Positions 5,892 through 12,796 of a stretch of 13,140 nt of DNA are shown here, piece after piece (the first letter of the stretch is position 1; each line of letters starts with the position of its first letter). The notes below the pieces were generated by a model that searched no databases, had not been told where the DNA came from, and worked only from the letters and a program-made list of their open reading frames with translations. The stretch is taken from the NCBI GenBank assembly GCA_012274165.1, contig JAAPAA010000298.1:1-13140 (forward strand), written 5' to 3'. A program made the translations under genes and the position numbers. This stretch comes from Thiobacillaceae bacterium (GTDB lineage: Bacteria > Pseudomonadota > Gammaproteobacteria > Burkholderiales > Thiobacillaceae).

Positions 5892-6754
5892 TGTCACTGT
5901 CACCTCACGTCTTCGACGCCAACGCCGACAACTTCAACCGGCTGGTGCTGGAAAATTCGCACAAGGGGCCGGTGCTGGTGCATTTCTGGACCCCCAAGGC
6001 CGCCCCCTGTTTCATTTTGATGCCGCGCCTGGTCAAGCTCGCAGCCGAATATGGCGGCAAGTTCCTGCTGGTGATGCTGAACGCAGACGAGCTGCCTGAA
6101 CTGGCGCGGCGCTTCAGCGTGAACTCGGTGCCGACCGTGAAGTTTTTCTGGCGCGGCGAAGTCGCCCACACCATCCACGGTGCCGACCCCGACAGCAGCT
6201 TTCGTGAAGTCCTCGACCGCTTCATCGCCGGCGACGCCAACCGCGCCCACGCGCTGGGGGTGGCGGCATGGCAATCGGGCAACATCCAGCAGGCGCGCAT
6301 GCTGCTCGCCAATGCAGCGATGGCCGAACCCGACAACCTCGCGATCCCGCGCGATCTCGCCAAGCTGCTGTGGTCGGAGGGCGACGGCGAGCAGGCGCTG
6401 AAGCTGCTCAACAGCCTGCCGCACGAAGCGCAAAGAGAACCCGAGATTGCCCGCCTGCACGCGCACCTGAATCTGGCCGAAGCGGCTCGGCTGGCGCCCT
6501 CACTGGACGAAATCGATGAACGGCTGTCGCAGCATGCGGACGACCTCGATGCGCATTACCAGCGCGCCGCAGTCTTGCTGGCGAACGACGACTTTGACGC
6601 TGCGATGACTGAACTGCTGTTCATCACCCGCACTGACCGCGCCTACCGCCACGACATCGGCCGCACCAGCCTGCTGGCGCTGTTCGACCTGCTCGGCAGC
6701 GCGCACCCGCTGACGCGGCAGTTCCGCCAGGCCTTGTCCGAATCGCTGCATTGA
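5891..6754 (+). CDS. cnoX: CnoX/YbbN-like chaperedoxin (thioredoxin domain + TPR)
   Basis: This is a 287-residue cytoplasmic protein. The E. coli counterpart is a holdase that protects proteins under oxidative chlorine stress and hands them to GroEL and DnaK. Residues 5-110 form a thioredoxin-like domain with FWTPKAAPC (32-40). The distance from Trp33 to Cys40 equals that in E. coli YbbN (as I recall, WSERSQHC), and only the C-terminal cysteine of the usual CxxC pair remains, so classic oxidoreductase activity is not expected. The cis-proline motif SVPT is at 79-82. Residues 115-285 are helical, Ala/Leu-rich and TPR-like. The start is ATG at 5891, which overlaps the pip stop in TGATG, with GGAG ten bases upstream; an in-frame ATG at 5855 inside pip would add 12 unrelated residues. 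Its stop overlaps the TTG start of the DUF3025 gene. Confidence 0.9.
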   Translation: MSLSPHVFDANADNFNRLVLENSHKGPVLVHFWTPKAAPCFILMPRLVKLAAEYGGKFLLVMLNADELPELARRFSVNSVPTVKFFWRGEVAHTIHGADPDSSFREVLDRFIAGDANRAHALGVAAWQSGNIQQARMLLANAAMAEPDNLAIPRDLAKLLWSEGDGEQALKLLNSLPHEAQREPEIARLHAHLNLAEAARLAPSLDEIDERLSQHADDLDAHYQRAAVLLANDDFDAAMTELLFITRTDRAYRHDIGRTSLLALFDLLGSAHPLTRQFRQALSESLH

Positions 6755-7578
6755 CGCTCGACCACCCGGCCTTCGCCCCCTATCGGCAACTGATCGACGC
6801 CCTCGATCTGGTACGCGCCATGCCCACACTAGCCCAGTTGAACACGCTGGCCAGCGCGCGCGGCATCACCCAGGCGAACGGCCTGCCGCTGCGCTTTGTC
6901 GCCGCCAGTAGCCACCTGTCTGCGCGCGATTACGAAACCAGCATCCTGCAAAGCGGCCAGGTGCCGACGCGCGCCGACACGTGGCACGATGTGATGAACG
7001 CAGTGGTGTGGCTACGGTTTCCCCGCTTCAAGGCGGCATTGAACGCGGCACACGGCGAAGCGATCGGGTTTGAGATGGACAGCACGCGTGGCCGTCGGCG
7101 CGATGCACTGACCATGCTGGATGAGTCGGGCGTGTGGGTGATGAGTCGCGCGCCCGCCTTGCACGCCTTGCTGGTTGAACACGCCTGGCAGGCGCTGTTC
7201 TGGGAGCAGCGTCATGCCGTTGAAACGGCGATGCAGTTCGTGGTGGTCGGGCACGCCCTGCTGGAAAAGCTGCTGGCGCCCTACCCGGCGATCACCGGCA
7301 AATGCCTGATGCTGGTTACGGATGCGCTGGATCCCGATGCGGTTGAACCGCAAGCGGCCGCTGCGCTCAGCACCATCCATTCTCCGTGCCCGCTTGCGCC
7401 GTTGCCGGTACAGGGCGTGCCGGGATGGGATACGGCCAACGCGAATGCCGCGTATTACGCCAACCAGGCCATTTTCCGGCCAGCGCGGATCAACCCGCCG
7501 TCAGTGGCAACTCGCCTCCGGCCACCCACGCCTGCGCCATCTCCAGATCATCAAACAAGCGAATATCCGCTGACATGA
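6751..7578 (+). CDS. DUF3025 family protein with C-terminal extension
   Basis: This is a 275-residue cytoplasmic protein of unknown function. DUF3025 features are visible: RADTWHDVMNAVVWLRFPR (74-92) followed by KAALNAAHG (94-102), then GRRRDALTMLDESG (114-127), and a C-terminal PGW...AAYYANQAIFRP ending near residue 244. The start is TTG at 6751, whose last two bases belong to the TGA stop of cnoX. The first in-frame ATG is at residue 24 and would remove the family-typical HPAFAPYRQLIDAL segment, so TTG is preferred. After the conserved FRP the frame continues for about 31 residues, Pro/Ser/Thr-rich, across the 3' end of the opposite-strand STAS gene (overlap 7490-7578). That tail looks acquired by read-through into antisense sequence. 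No catalytic residues can be named. Confidence 0.88.
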   Translation: MTLDHPAFAPYRQLIDALDLVRAMPTLAQLNTLASARGITQANGLPLRFVAASSHLSARDYETSILQSGQVPTRADTWHDVMNAVVWLRFPRFKAALNAAHGEAIGFEMDSTRGRRRDALTMLDESGVWVMSRAPALHALLVEHAWQALFWEQRHAVETAMQFVVVGHALLEKLLAPYPAITGKCLMLVTDALDPDAVEPQAAAALSTIHSPCPLAPLPVQGVPGWDTANANAAYYANQAIFRPARINPPSVATRLRPPTPAPSPDHQTSEYPLT

Positions 7579-7858
7579 ACGAGCGGTTGATCCACATGCT
7601 CCACGCCATCCATTGATCGTCGGTCAGGATGGCGATGCGGCCGAAATCGTTTTTATGCTCGCGTGAGAATTTCAATTCCTCCCACGCCACGTCGAGGCTG
7701 TACGACAGCATGTCGCGCAAATCAAACAGCAGATCAACCGTGCCCTGAAACTGGATACCGTAATTCACCGCCTGTTCGAATTCACGGTAATCGTCGAGGG
7801 TGAACTGCCCCATCACGGAAACTGCAATCTGATTGTTTTTGACATCGAGGCTGATCAT
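7490..7858 (-). CDS. SpoIIAA-like (STAS superfamily) protein
   Basis: This 122-residue soluble protein fits the SpoIIAA-like family of single STAS-fold domains (100-125 residues), whose members are mostly uncharacterised; lipid-ligand or regulatory roles have been suggested. It opens with a beta strand, ISLDVKNNQIAVSVMGQFT, then a helix (DDYREFEQAVNYGI) and a strand VDLLFDLRDM (41-50). Helix EELKFSREHKNDF is followed by strand GRIAILTDD. The closing segment FDDLEMAQAWVAG (101-113) is typical of the family. No DSxG phosphorylation motif of true anti-anti-sigma factors is evident. The ATG is supported by AGGAG (minus strand, 7869-7865) six bases upstream. It lies 28 bp after the EamA gene on the same strand and overlaps the DUF3025 gene tail to tail by 89 bp. 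Confidence 0.88.
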   Translation of the reverse strand: MISLDVKNNQIAVSVMGQFTLDDYREFEQAVNYGIQFQGTVDLLFDLRDMLSYSLDVAWEELKFSREHKNDFGRIAILTDDQWMAWSMWINRSFMSADIRLFDDLEMAQAWVAGGELPLTAG

Positions 7859-7886
7859 GTATCGCTCCTGAAGTTGATTGGCTTAA

Positions 7887-8747
7887 CTATAGCGAATCGG
7901 CAGGCGCAGCGGTTCGAACCGCCCAAATACCTGCCAGTGCCACCACCGCCATGCCCACCCACGCTGACAGCGGCAAAGCTTCGCCAAACAGGATCACCCC
8001 GTACACCGCCGAAAAGCCCACCGTGGTATAGGCCAGCGCGCCCACGATCAGCGTACGGCCACGATGGTAGGCGCGCGTCAGCGCCAGTTGCGCCAGCGTG
8101 GCGGTCACCCCGATCCCGATCAGCCACGGCCAGTCAGCCGCTTGCGGACGATGGAAGCCGGCCAGCAGCATCCACACCCCGCCGCCCAGCGTCGCCAGCA
8201 GGGTGAAATAAAACACCACCCGCCACGCCGGTTCGCCCAGCCGGCCCAGTTGCTTGACGTTGACATACGCCACGGCCGCCAGCATGCCCGACACCAGTCC
8301 GGCCAGCGCAGGCAACCAGGCTTGATCCTGCAACTGTGGCCGCAACAGCAGCACGATGCCGACAAAGCCCAGCGCCACCGCGCCGAGCAGCCCGTGACCA
8401 TGTTTTTCATGCAACCACCAGGCGGACAGCGCGGCCAGAAACAGTGGCGCGGTGTAATTGAGCGTCACCGCCGTGGCCAGCGGCAAGCGCGCGATGGCGT
8501 AGAAGAACAGCACCAGCGCAACAAACCCCGACAGCCCGCGCCAGACATGCGCCTTGAGATGCGGCGTGGCAAGCGGTGTCAGCAAGCTGCCGTGCTGCAC
8601 GGCGATGACGCCCCCGATCGCCAGCAAGCCGAACAGCGAACGATAGAACACCAGCTCCGCACTCGAAAAATTCGCCGAGGCGTGCTTGACCAGCACCCCC
8701 ATCAGGGCGAACAAGGCTGCAGCGACGAGCATCCAGCTAGATTTCAT
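7887..8747 (-). CDS. EamA/DMT-family transporter, 10 transmembrane helices
   Basis: This 286-residue inner-membrane protein belongs to the drug/metabolite transporter superfamily. Two repeated EamA halves are visible, about residues 2-130 and 140-278, each made of about five hydrophobic helices. The first half has the usual VFYRSLFGLL region near residue 35 and ATAVTLNYTAPLFLAALSAW at the end of the repeat; the second half ends with a GEALPLSAWVGMAVV segment typical of the family. The substrate cannot be predicted; efflux of amino acids or metabolites is common in the family. The start is ATG at 8747. An in-frame TTG four codons upstream (8759) is possible, but neither has a clear ribosome site. 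It is the middle gene of a minus-strand set with the HIRAN gene 27 bp upstream and the STAS gene downstream. Confidence 0.92.
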   Translation of the reverse strand: MKSSWMLVAAALFALMGVLVKHASANFSSAELVFYRSLFGLLAIGGVIAVQHGSLLTPLATPHLKAHVWRGLSGFVALVLFFYAIARLPLATAVTLNYTAPLFLAALSAWWLHEKHGHGLLGAVALGFVGIVLLLRPQLQDQAWLPALAGLVSGMLAAVAYVNVKQLGRLGEPAWRVVFYFTLLATLGGGVWMLLAGFHRPQAADWPWLIGIGVTATLAQLALTRAYHRGRTLIVGALAYTTVGFSAVYGVILFGEALPLSAWVGMAVVALAGIWAVRTAAPADSL

Positions 8748-8774
8748 TGGGCGTAACAAGACTATGCATGCGCT

Positions 8775-9173
8775 TCACGGCTTGTCTGCGCGGGGCTGGA
8801 TTGGAATCAGGATTTCAAAGCGCACCCGCGACCACGGATCACGCCCCTCGGCCAGTCGGCTGATGCGCGCCTCCAGCACCTGTCCGCTGTCCATGAAACG
8901 CGCTGCATCGGCGTTGTCACGGCGCGGCACATAGCCAATCGTGTGCCCTTGCCATTCAATTCGAATCGCTTTGGCATCGTGGGAGTTGTCCGGTTCGCGG
9001 ATCAGGGTGAGCGCATCTCCCACCTGCATCTGTGACCATACCTGCTTGCCCGCGTGGTACTGAAATCCGGCCAGCGGAGAATCCTGCAACAGGATGCGCG
9101 CGGCGATCTGGGCGTGGAGCGGCAATGCCCACAGGCACAACCAAATCAGAATCAATCCACGCAGACGGAACAT
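8775..9173 (-). CDS. Exported HIRAN domain protein
   Basis: This is a 132-residue protein with an N-terminal signal peptide: Arg-containing n-region, hydrophobic core LILIWLCLWALP and a probable signal peptidase I site after LHA (about residue 21). The rest is one HIRAN domain: SPLAGFQYHAG (32-42), VGDALTLIREPDNSHDAKAI (51-70), then HTIGYVPRRDNADAARFMDSG (77-97). The REPDN-HD-AI and GYVPR signatures are clear. HIRAN domains in eukaryotic HLTF/Rad5 bind DNA 3' ends; standalone bacterial versions are uncharacterised. Export makes a DNA-repair role unlikely and suggests a periplasmic or envelope function. The start ATG lacks a strong ribosome site. It is the first gene of the minus-strand set with the EamA transporter and STAS protein. 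Confidence 0.88.
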   Translation of the reverse strand: MFRLRGLILIWLCLWALPLHAQIAARILLQDSPLAGFQYHAGKQVWSQMQVGDALTLIREPDNSHDAKAIRIEWQGHTIGYVPRRDNADAARFMDSGQVLEARISRLAEGRDPWSRVRFEILIPIQPRADKP

Positions 9174-9453
9174 GCAAACATTCTACTGAGGAACAAGCCG
9201 CGATACAGCCCGTTTTCGCTGCCAGTGGCCGTGCAACCCGCCTTGACTCCGGCCCGGTCAGGGATAACTTCGACGGTCGAGTGAGGGCGCGCCGCGCGGC
9301 CTTCGCCTGCCATGCTCATAGCCGGTATCATGCCCACCATTCTCCCGATGATGCGAAGCGCATTCCCATGATCAAGCTGGCGCCCGATCCGATTTCGCAG
9401 TTGCCTATTCATCGACCCATCACCGGCGCAGTCGCCGCCTTCCGGAAACCATC
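9174..9453. other. 280-bp divergent intergenic region (HIRAN gene / hybrid kinase gene)
   Basis: No gene with credible coding signals is seen here; the longest start-initiated frames have no ribosome site or family resemblance. The region must carry promoters for both flanking genes. The best -35-like hexamer is TTGACT at 9243-9248 (plus strand), with only a mediocre -10 (TAACTT at 9265-9270, 16-base spacer). A GC-rich stretch with a GGCGCGCC palindrome lies near 9287-9295. No terminator-like hairpin with a T-run and no sigma-54 motif were found. Confidence 0.5.
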
Positions 9454-12054
9454 ATGCCGCTCTCCTCGCCACGCGGACTGATATTCAATGTCGGGCTCGG
9501 CTTTACCACCGCGCTCTTGCTGATGCTGGTGGTGATCGGGCTGGGGGTCACCCAGATGGCGCATCTCAATACCGAGCTGGCCAATGTGGTATCCGTCAAC
9601 AACGTCAAGACCCGGCTCGCTTCGCGGATGCGCGACACCCTGCGCGACCGCAGCGTATTGATGCACACCATCGTCGCATCGACCGATCCCTGGGAAAAAA
9701 ACGACCTGTTCGGGCAGTTCATCGAGTATGGCGAACGCTACATCAAGGATCGCAACCAGCTTGCAAGCATCCTCAAGACGCCGAATGAAATCCGCTTGAT
9801 GGAAGAACTCGATATCAACACCGCCAACAACCAGCCCGCGGTATTCAACGTCGTCGAAGCCGCGCTGGCCGACAAAAACTACGAGGCCTTGCGACAGCTG
9901 CAGCACGAAGTCATTCCGCTGCAAAACCAGCTGGTGGAGGCGCTCGACAACATGACCAGCCTGCAGCGCGAAGTGAACGAGGCTGCGCTTGCGCAAACTT
10001 ACGCCGCCTATAAGGCCACCCGCAAGCTGATGCTGGTACTGGGCATTCTGGCCACCCTGCTGGCGGTGCTGGTGGCCGTGCTGGTGGGCCGCTATTTGTT
10101 GAAGCAGACACGCCAACTGGAAACGGAAAGGCTCAAATATCAGACCCTGTTCGAGTCCAACTCCGACGCTGTCGTCATTCTCAACGACAAAAGCTTTACC
10201 GACTGCAACCCGGCCACCCTCGCCCTGTTCGGGATGGATTCGGTCGGCGATTTCCTGCGCACGCCGATTCAGCGACTCGGCACCACCATGCAGGCCGATG
10301 GCACCACCGCGAAAGACCATGCCGCGCGCTTCATCGCACTGGCGCGCGAACAGGGACACGCGGTGATGGATTGGCAGGGACGACGCCAGGACGGCTCGGT
10401 GTTCTCGGCCGAAATCGCCCTGCACGCGATGCAGCTGGGAGGCCAGCCGGTGATCCAGGCCATCATGCGCGATGTGTCGGAGCGCCGCGCCGCCGAAGCG
10501 GCCAAGGAGGCTGCGCGCGAGGCCGCCCTGAAAATGGCGCAATCCAAATCCGAATTCGTCGCCAACGTCAGCCACGAAATCCGCACCCCGATGCACGGCA
10601 TACTGGGCATGAGCAGCCTGCTGCTTAAAACGCCGCTCGATGGTCAGCAACGCGAATACACCGCGACCCTGAAAAGCTCGGCGGAAAGCCTGCTCACCAT
10701 CATCAACGACATTCTCGACTTTTCCAAAATCGAGGCTGGCAAATTGGCCATCGAACACGTCGCCTTCTCGCCGGTGGCGCTGGCGCAGGGCGTGGTCGCC
10801 CTGTTTCAGGCGCGCGCACTGGAAAAGAACCTGCACTTGAAACTCAGCCTTCCCGACACTGCCCCCGCGGCCCTGCTCGGCGACCCCACCCGTATCCGCC
10901 AGATCTTGCTCAACCTGGTCGATAACGCCATCAAGTTCACCCAGCACGGCGAGATCGAATTAGCGGTTCAATTTAAGGCCGTGAGCGATGCCGTCCTGTG
11001 CCGGTTCAGCGTGCGCGATTACGGCATCGGGATGGACAGCGAAACCCAGGGACGCCTGTTCCAGGCTTTTTCGCAGGCCGACTCATCGACCACGCGGCGG
11101 TTCGGCGGCACCGGTCTCGGACTCGCGGTGAGCAGCCAGCTGGCGCACCTGATGGCGGGCCAGCTCAGCGTCGAGAGCACCCCCGACCAGGGCAGCTGCT
11201 TCACCCTCAGCCTCATGCTTCCGCCCACCGACCTGCCCCTGGTCGAACTGCCCTCGCCTGCTGCGATCCAGCTGCAGGGGCGCATCCTGGTTGCGGAGGA
11301 CCACCCGGTCAACCAGAAAGTCCTGGCGCACCAGCTCGATGCCATGGGTTTGCAGCATGCCATCGTCGCCAGCGGCACTCAGGTGCTTGAACGTCTGGCG
11401 AACGAAGCCTTCGACCTGGTGCTGATGGATTGGCAAATGCCGGAAATGGATGGCCTCGAAGCCACCCGGCGGACACGCCAGTTGCCGGGCGACAACCGCA
11501 ACATCCCCATCGTCGCGCTCACGGCCAATGCCAGCGCGGGTTTCCGCGAAGCCTGTCTGGCGGCGGGCGCGAACGACTACCTCGCCAAGCCGTATAGCGA
11601 AGCCGCGCTGGGCGCCTTGCTGACCCAATGGCTGCCGCACAGCGGAGCGGGTTCGATCGAAGCCCGCCTGGCTGACGTTCCCCCGCTGCTCGACCTGCCC
11701 GCCCTGCACGCGCGCTATCCCGGCAATCCCGGGCTGGTGAACGATCTGGTCACGCTGTTTGTCAGTACCACCGAAGCCAGCATCGCCGCACTCGAACGCG
11801 GGATCGCACAGGGCGACATCGAGGCCTGCCGCAAGGAAGCGCATGCACTCAAAGGCGCAGCCGCCAGCGTCACCGCCCACGCCATTCAGGACGCTGCCGC
11901 ACGCATTGAAACCAGCCTGCGGGACGGCGATTTCTCCGGCGCCGCCCTGGAGCTGAGCGCACTGGAAACCACGTTTCATGCGCGCCTGATTCCCGTTGAC
12001 GCACGCCTTGCGGCGCGTAGCATAGACCCACCTTTCGCAGGAGACCCGCCATGA
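9454..12054 (+). CDS. Hybrid sensor histidine kinase: TM-helical sensor-TM-PAS-HisKA-HATPase-REC-HPt
   Basis: This 866-residue inner-membrane kinase carries a full internal phosphorelay. TM1 (about 9-33) and TM2 (about 192-213) flank a roughly 160-residue, mostly helical periplasmic region resembling 4-helix-bundle chemoreceptor sensors. A PAS domain (about 225-345) is followed by HisKA with NVSHEIRTPMHG (phospho-acceptor His374). The HATPase has NLVDNAIKF (N box, 487-495), DYGIGMD (522-528) and GGTGLGL (551-557). The REC domain (about 609-727) has Glu615/Asp616, Asp659 in VLMDWQMPEMDG and Lys712 in LAKPYS. The HPt domain (about 748-842) has EAHALKG with His797. All relay residues are intact, as in BarA- or ArcB-type kinases. 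The start ATG has GGAAA nearby at best. No separate response regulator is in the window, so the final receiver lies elsewhere. Its TGA overlaps the next start (ATGA). Confidence 0.95.
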   Translation: MPLSSPRGLIFNVGLGFTTALLLMLVVIGLGVTQMAHLNTELANVVSVNNVKTRLASRMRDTLRDRSVLMHTIVASTDPWEKNDLFGQFIEYGERYIKDRNQLASILKTPNEIRLMEELDINTANNQPAVFNVVEAALADKNYEALRQLQHEVIPLQNQLVEALDNMTSLQREVNEAALAQTYAAYKATRKLMLVLGILATLLAVLVAVLVGRYLLKQTRQLETERLKYQTLFESNSDAVVILNDKSFTDCNPATLALFGMDSVGDFLRTPIQRLGTTMQADGTTAKDHAARFIALAREQGHAVMDWQGRRQDGSVFSAEIALHAMQLGGQPVIQAIMRDVSERRAAEAAKEAAREAALKMAQSKSEFVANVSHEIRTPMHGILGMSSLLLKTPLDGQQREYTATLKSSAESLLTIINDILDFSKIEAGKLAIEHVAFSPVALAQGVVALFQARALEKNLHLKLSLPDTAPAALLGDPTRIRQILLNLVDNAIKFTQHGEIELAVQFKAVSDAVLCRFSVRDYGIGMDSETQGRLFQAFSQADSSTTRRFGGTGLGLAVSSQLAHLMAGQLSVESTPDQGSCFTLSLMLPPTDLPLVELPSPAAIQLQGRILVAEDHPVNQKVLAHQLDAMGLQHAIVASGTQVLERLANEAFDLVLMDWQMPEMDGLEATRRTRQLPGDNRNIPIVALTANASAGFREACLAAGANDYLAKPYSEAALGALLTQWLPHSGAGSIEARLADVPPLLDLPALHARYPGNPGLVNDLVTLFVSTTEASIAALERGIAQGDIEACRKEAHALKGAAASVTAHAIQDAAARIETSLRDGDFSGAALELSALETTFHARLIPVDARLAARSIDPPFAGDPP
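12038..12043 (+). promoter_or_regulatory. Ribosome binding site inside the kinase gene
   Basis: CAGGAG lies seven bases before the ATG at 12051, within the last codons of the hybrid kinase gene. It fixes the start of the DUF302 protein and supports coupled translation through the ATGA overlap. Confidence 0.8.
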
Positions 12055-12770
12055 AGCGCCCAGTCTTATTTGCCTTCGCCTGGCTGTGCAGTCAGGCGGC
12101 ACTTGCTGCCGACCCGCCCGCCACAGCCGCCAAGCCCGACCAGCCAGCCACGTCGCCAGCCGCCTGGATCGACGCCGCCCCGACGCCCTACGGCCCCATC
12201 ATGATGCAGCAAGCGTCGCCGCCGCCCTACCGCGATTACCAGATGAATCGCATCCTCACCCCCGAAGAAAAGCAGCGCTGGCAGCAACTGGCCATGCCGA
12301 TGACGACCCACATGGCGGAAATGGACGCACGCGAAACGGTGAACCATTTCGCCGTCAAATATCAGGCCAAGCTTGGCATGTCATTTGATGAAGTGGTCGA
12401 TTCGATGATGCTGCGCGCCAACCAGATCAACCTGAAATTCGTCGGAAAAAACGCGATCTCGAAAGACTTCAAGGCGGTGCTGGGAGACGACAACGCGCCG
12501 CGTATCGAAGTGTTCAGCTTCTGCGATATCGCCGTCGGCCGCGAAATATTGCGGCTCATCCCCGAAATGGTGGTGTTCATGCCCTGCCGCATCGCCGTGA
12601 TGGAAGACGCCGACAAGCGCATCTGGATCCTGACGCTGGACTGGGACGTGACCGGGATCGACATGGCCGGCAAGCAGTTGAACATCACGCCTGAACTGCG
12701 CCAGGGCGCGCTCACCATCCGCGACAAACTCGATAAAGTCATGCGCGCGGGCGCCAACGGCGAGCTCTGA
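12051..12770 (+). CDS. Exported DUF302 domain protein
   Basis: This is a 239-residue protein with a classic Sec signal peptide (MKRPVLFAFAWLCSQAALAA), cleaved after Ala19 or Ala20. The Cys at 13 is not in a lipobox. A Pro/Ala-rich linker (21-60) follows. Residues 95-225 match the DUF302 pattern: a conserved SFCDIAVGREILRLIPEMVV block (156-175), then FMPCRIAVMED (176-186) and IWILTLDWD (191-199). The family is common but biochemically undefined. Two cysteines (158, 179) in the domain could pair in the periplasm. The length is above a bare DUF302 domain because of the linker and an N-terminal helical region (70-130). The ATG overlaps the kinase stop (ATGA) and has its own CAGGAG, so the two are co-expressed. 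A role as a periplasmic accessory of the kinase is plausible inference. Confidence 0.88.
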   Translation: MKRPVLFAFAWLCSQAALAADPPATAAKPDQPATSPAAWIDAAPTPYGPIMMQQASPPPYRDYQMNRILTPEEKQRWQQLAMPMTTHMAEMDARETVNHFAVKYQAKLGMSFDEVVDSMMLRANQINLKFVGKNAISKDFKAVLGDDNAPRIEVFSFCDIAVGREILRLIPEMVVFMPCRIAVMEDADKRIWILTLDWDVTGIDMAGKQLNITPELRQGALTIRDKLDKVMRAGANGEL

Positions 12771-12796
12771 GCGCGCCGCGCCGCTCGTCCCGCCGC

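Noticed and set aside
9312..9371. A 19-codon frame starting MLIAGIMPTIL in the divergent intergenic region
   Set aside because: No ribosome site precedes it, and it is too short to separate from chance.
9409..10947. A 512-codon open frame on the minus strand, antisense to the hybrid kinase
   Set aside because: Its product is rich in His, Gln, Arg and Val with no domain pattern, as expected from the reverse strand of a GC-rich gene; the plus-strand kinase has unmistakable motifs throughout.
11083..12102. A 339-codon minus-strand frame antisense to the REC/HPt part of the kinase
   Set aside because: It covers two well-supported plus-strand genes, shows no family motifs and has no ribosome site; it is a GC-skew shadow.
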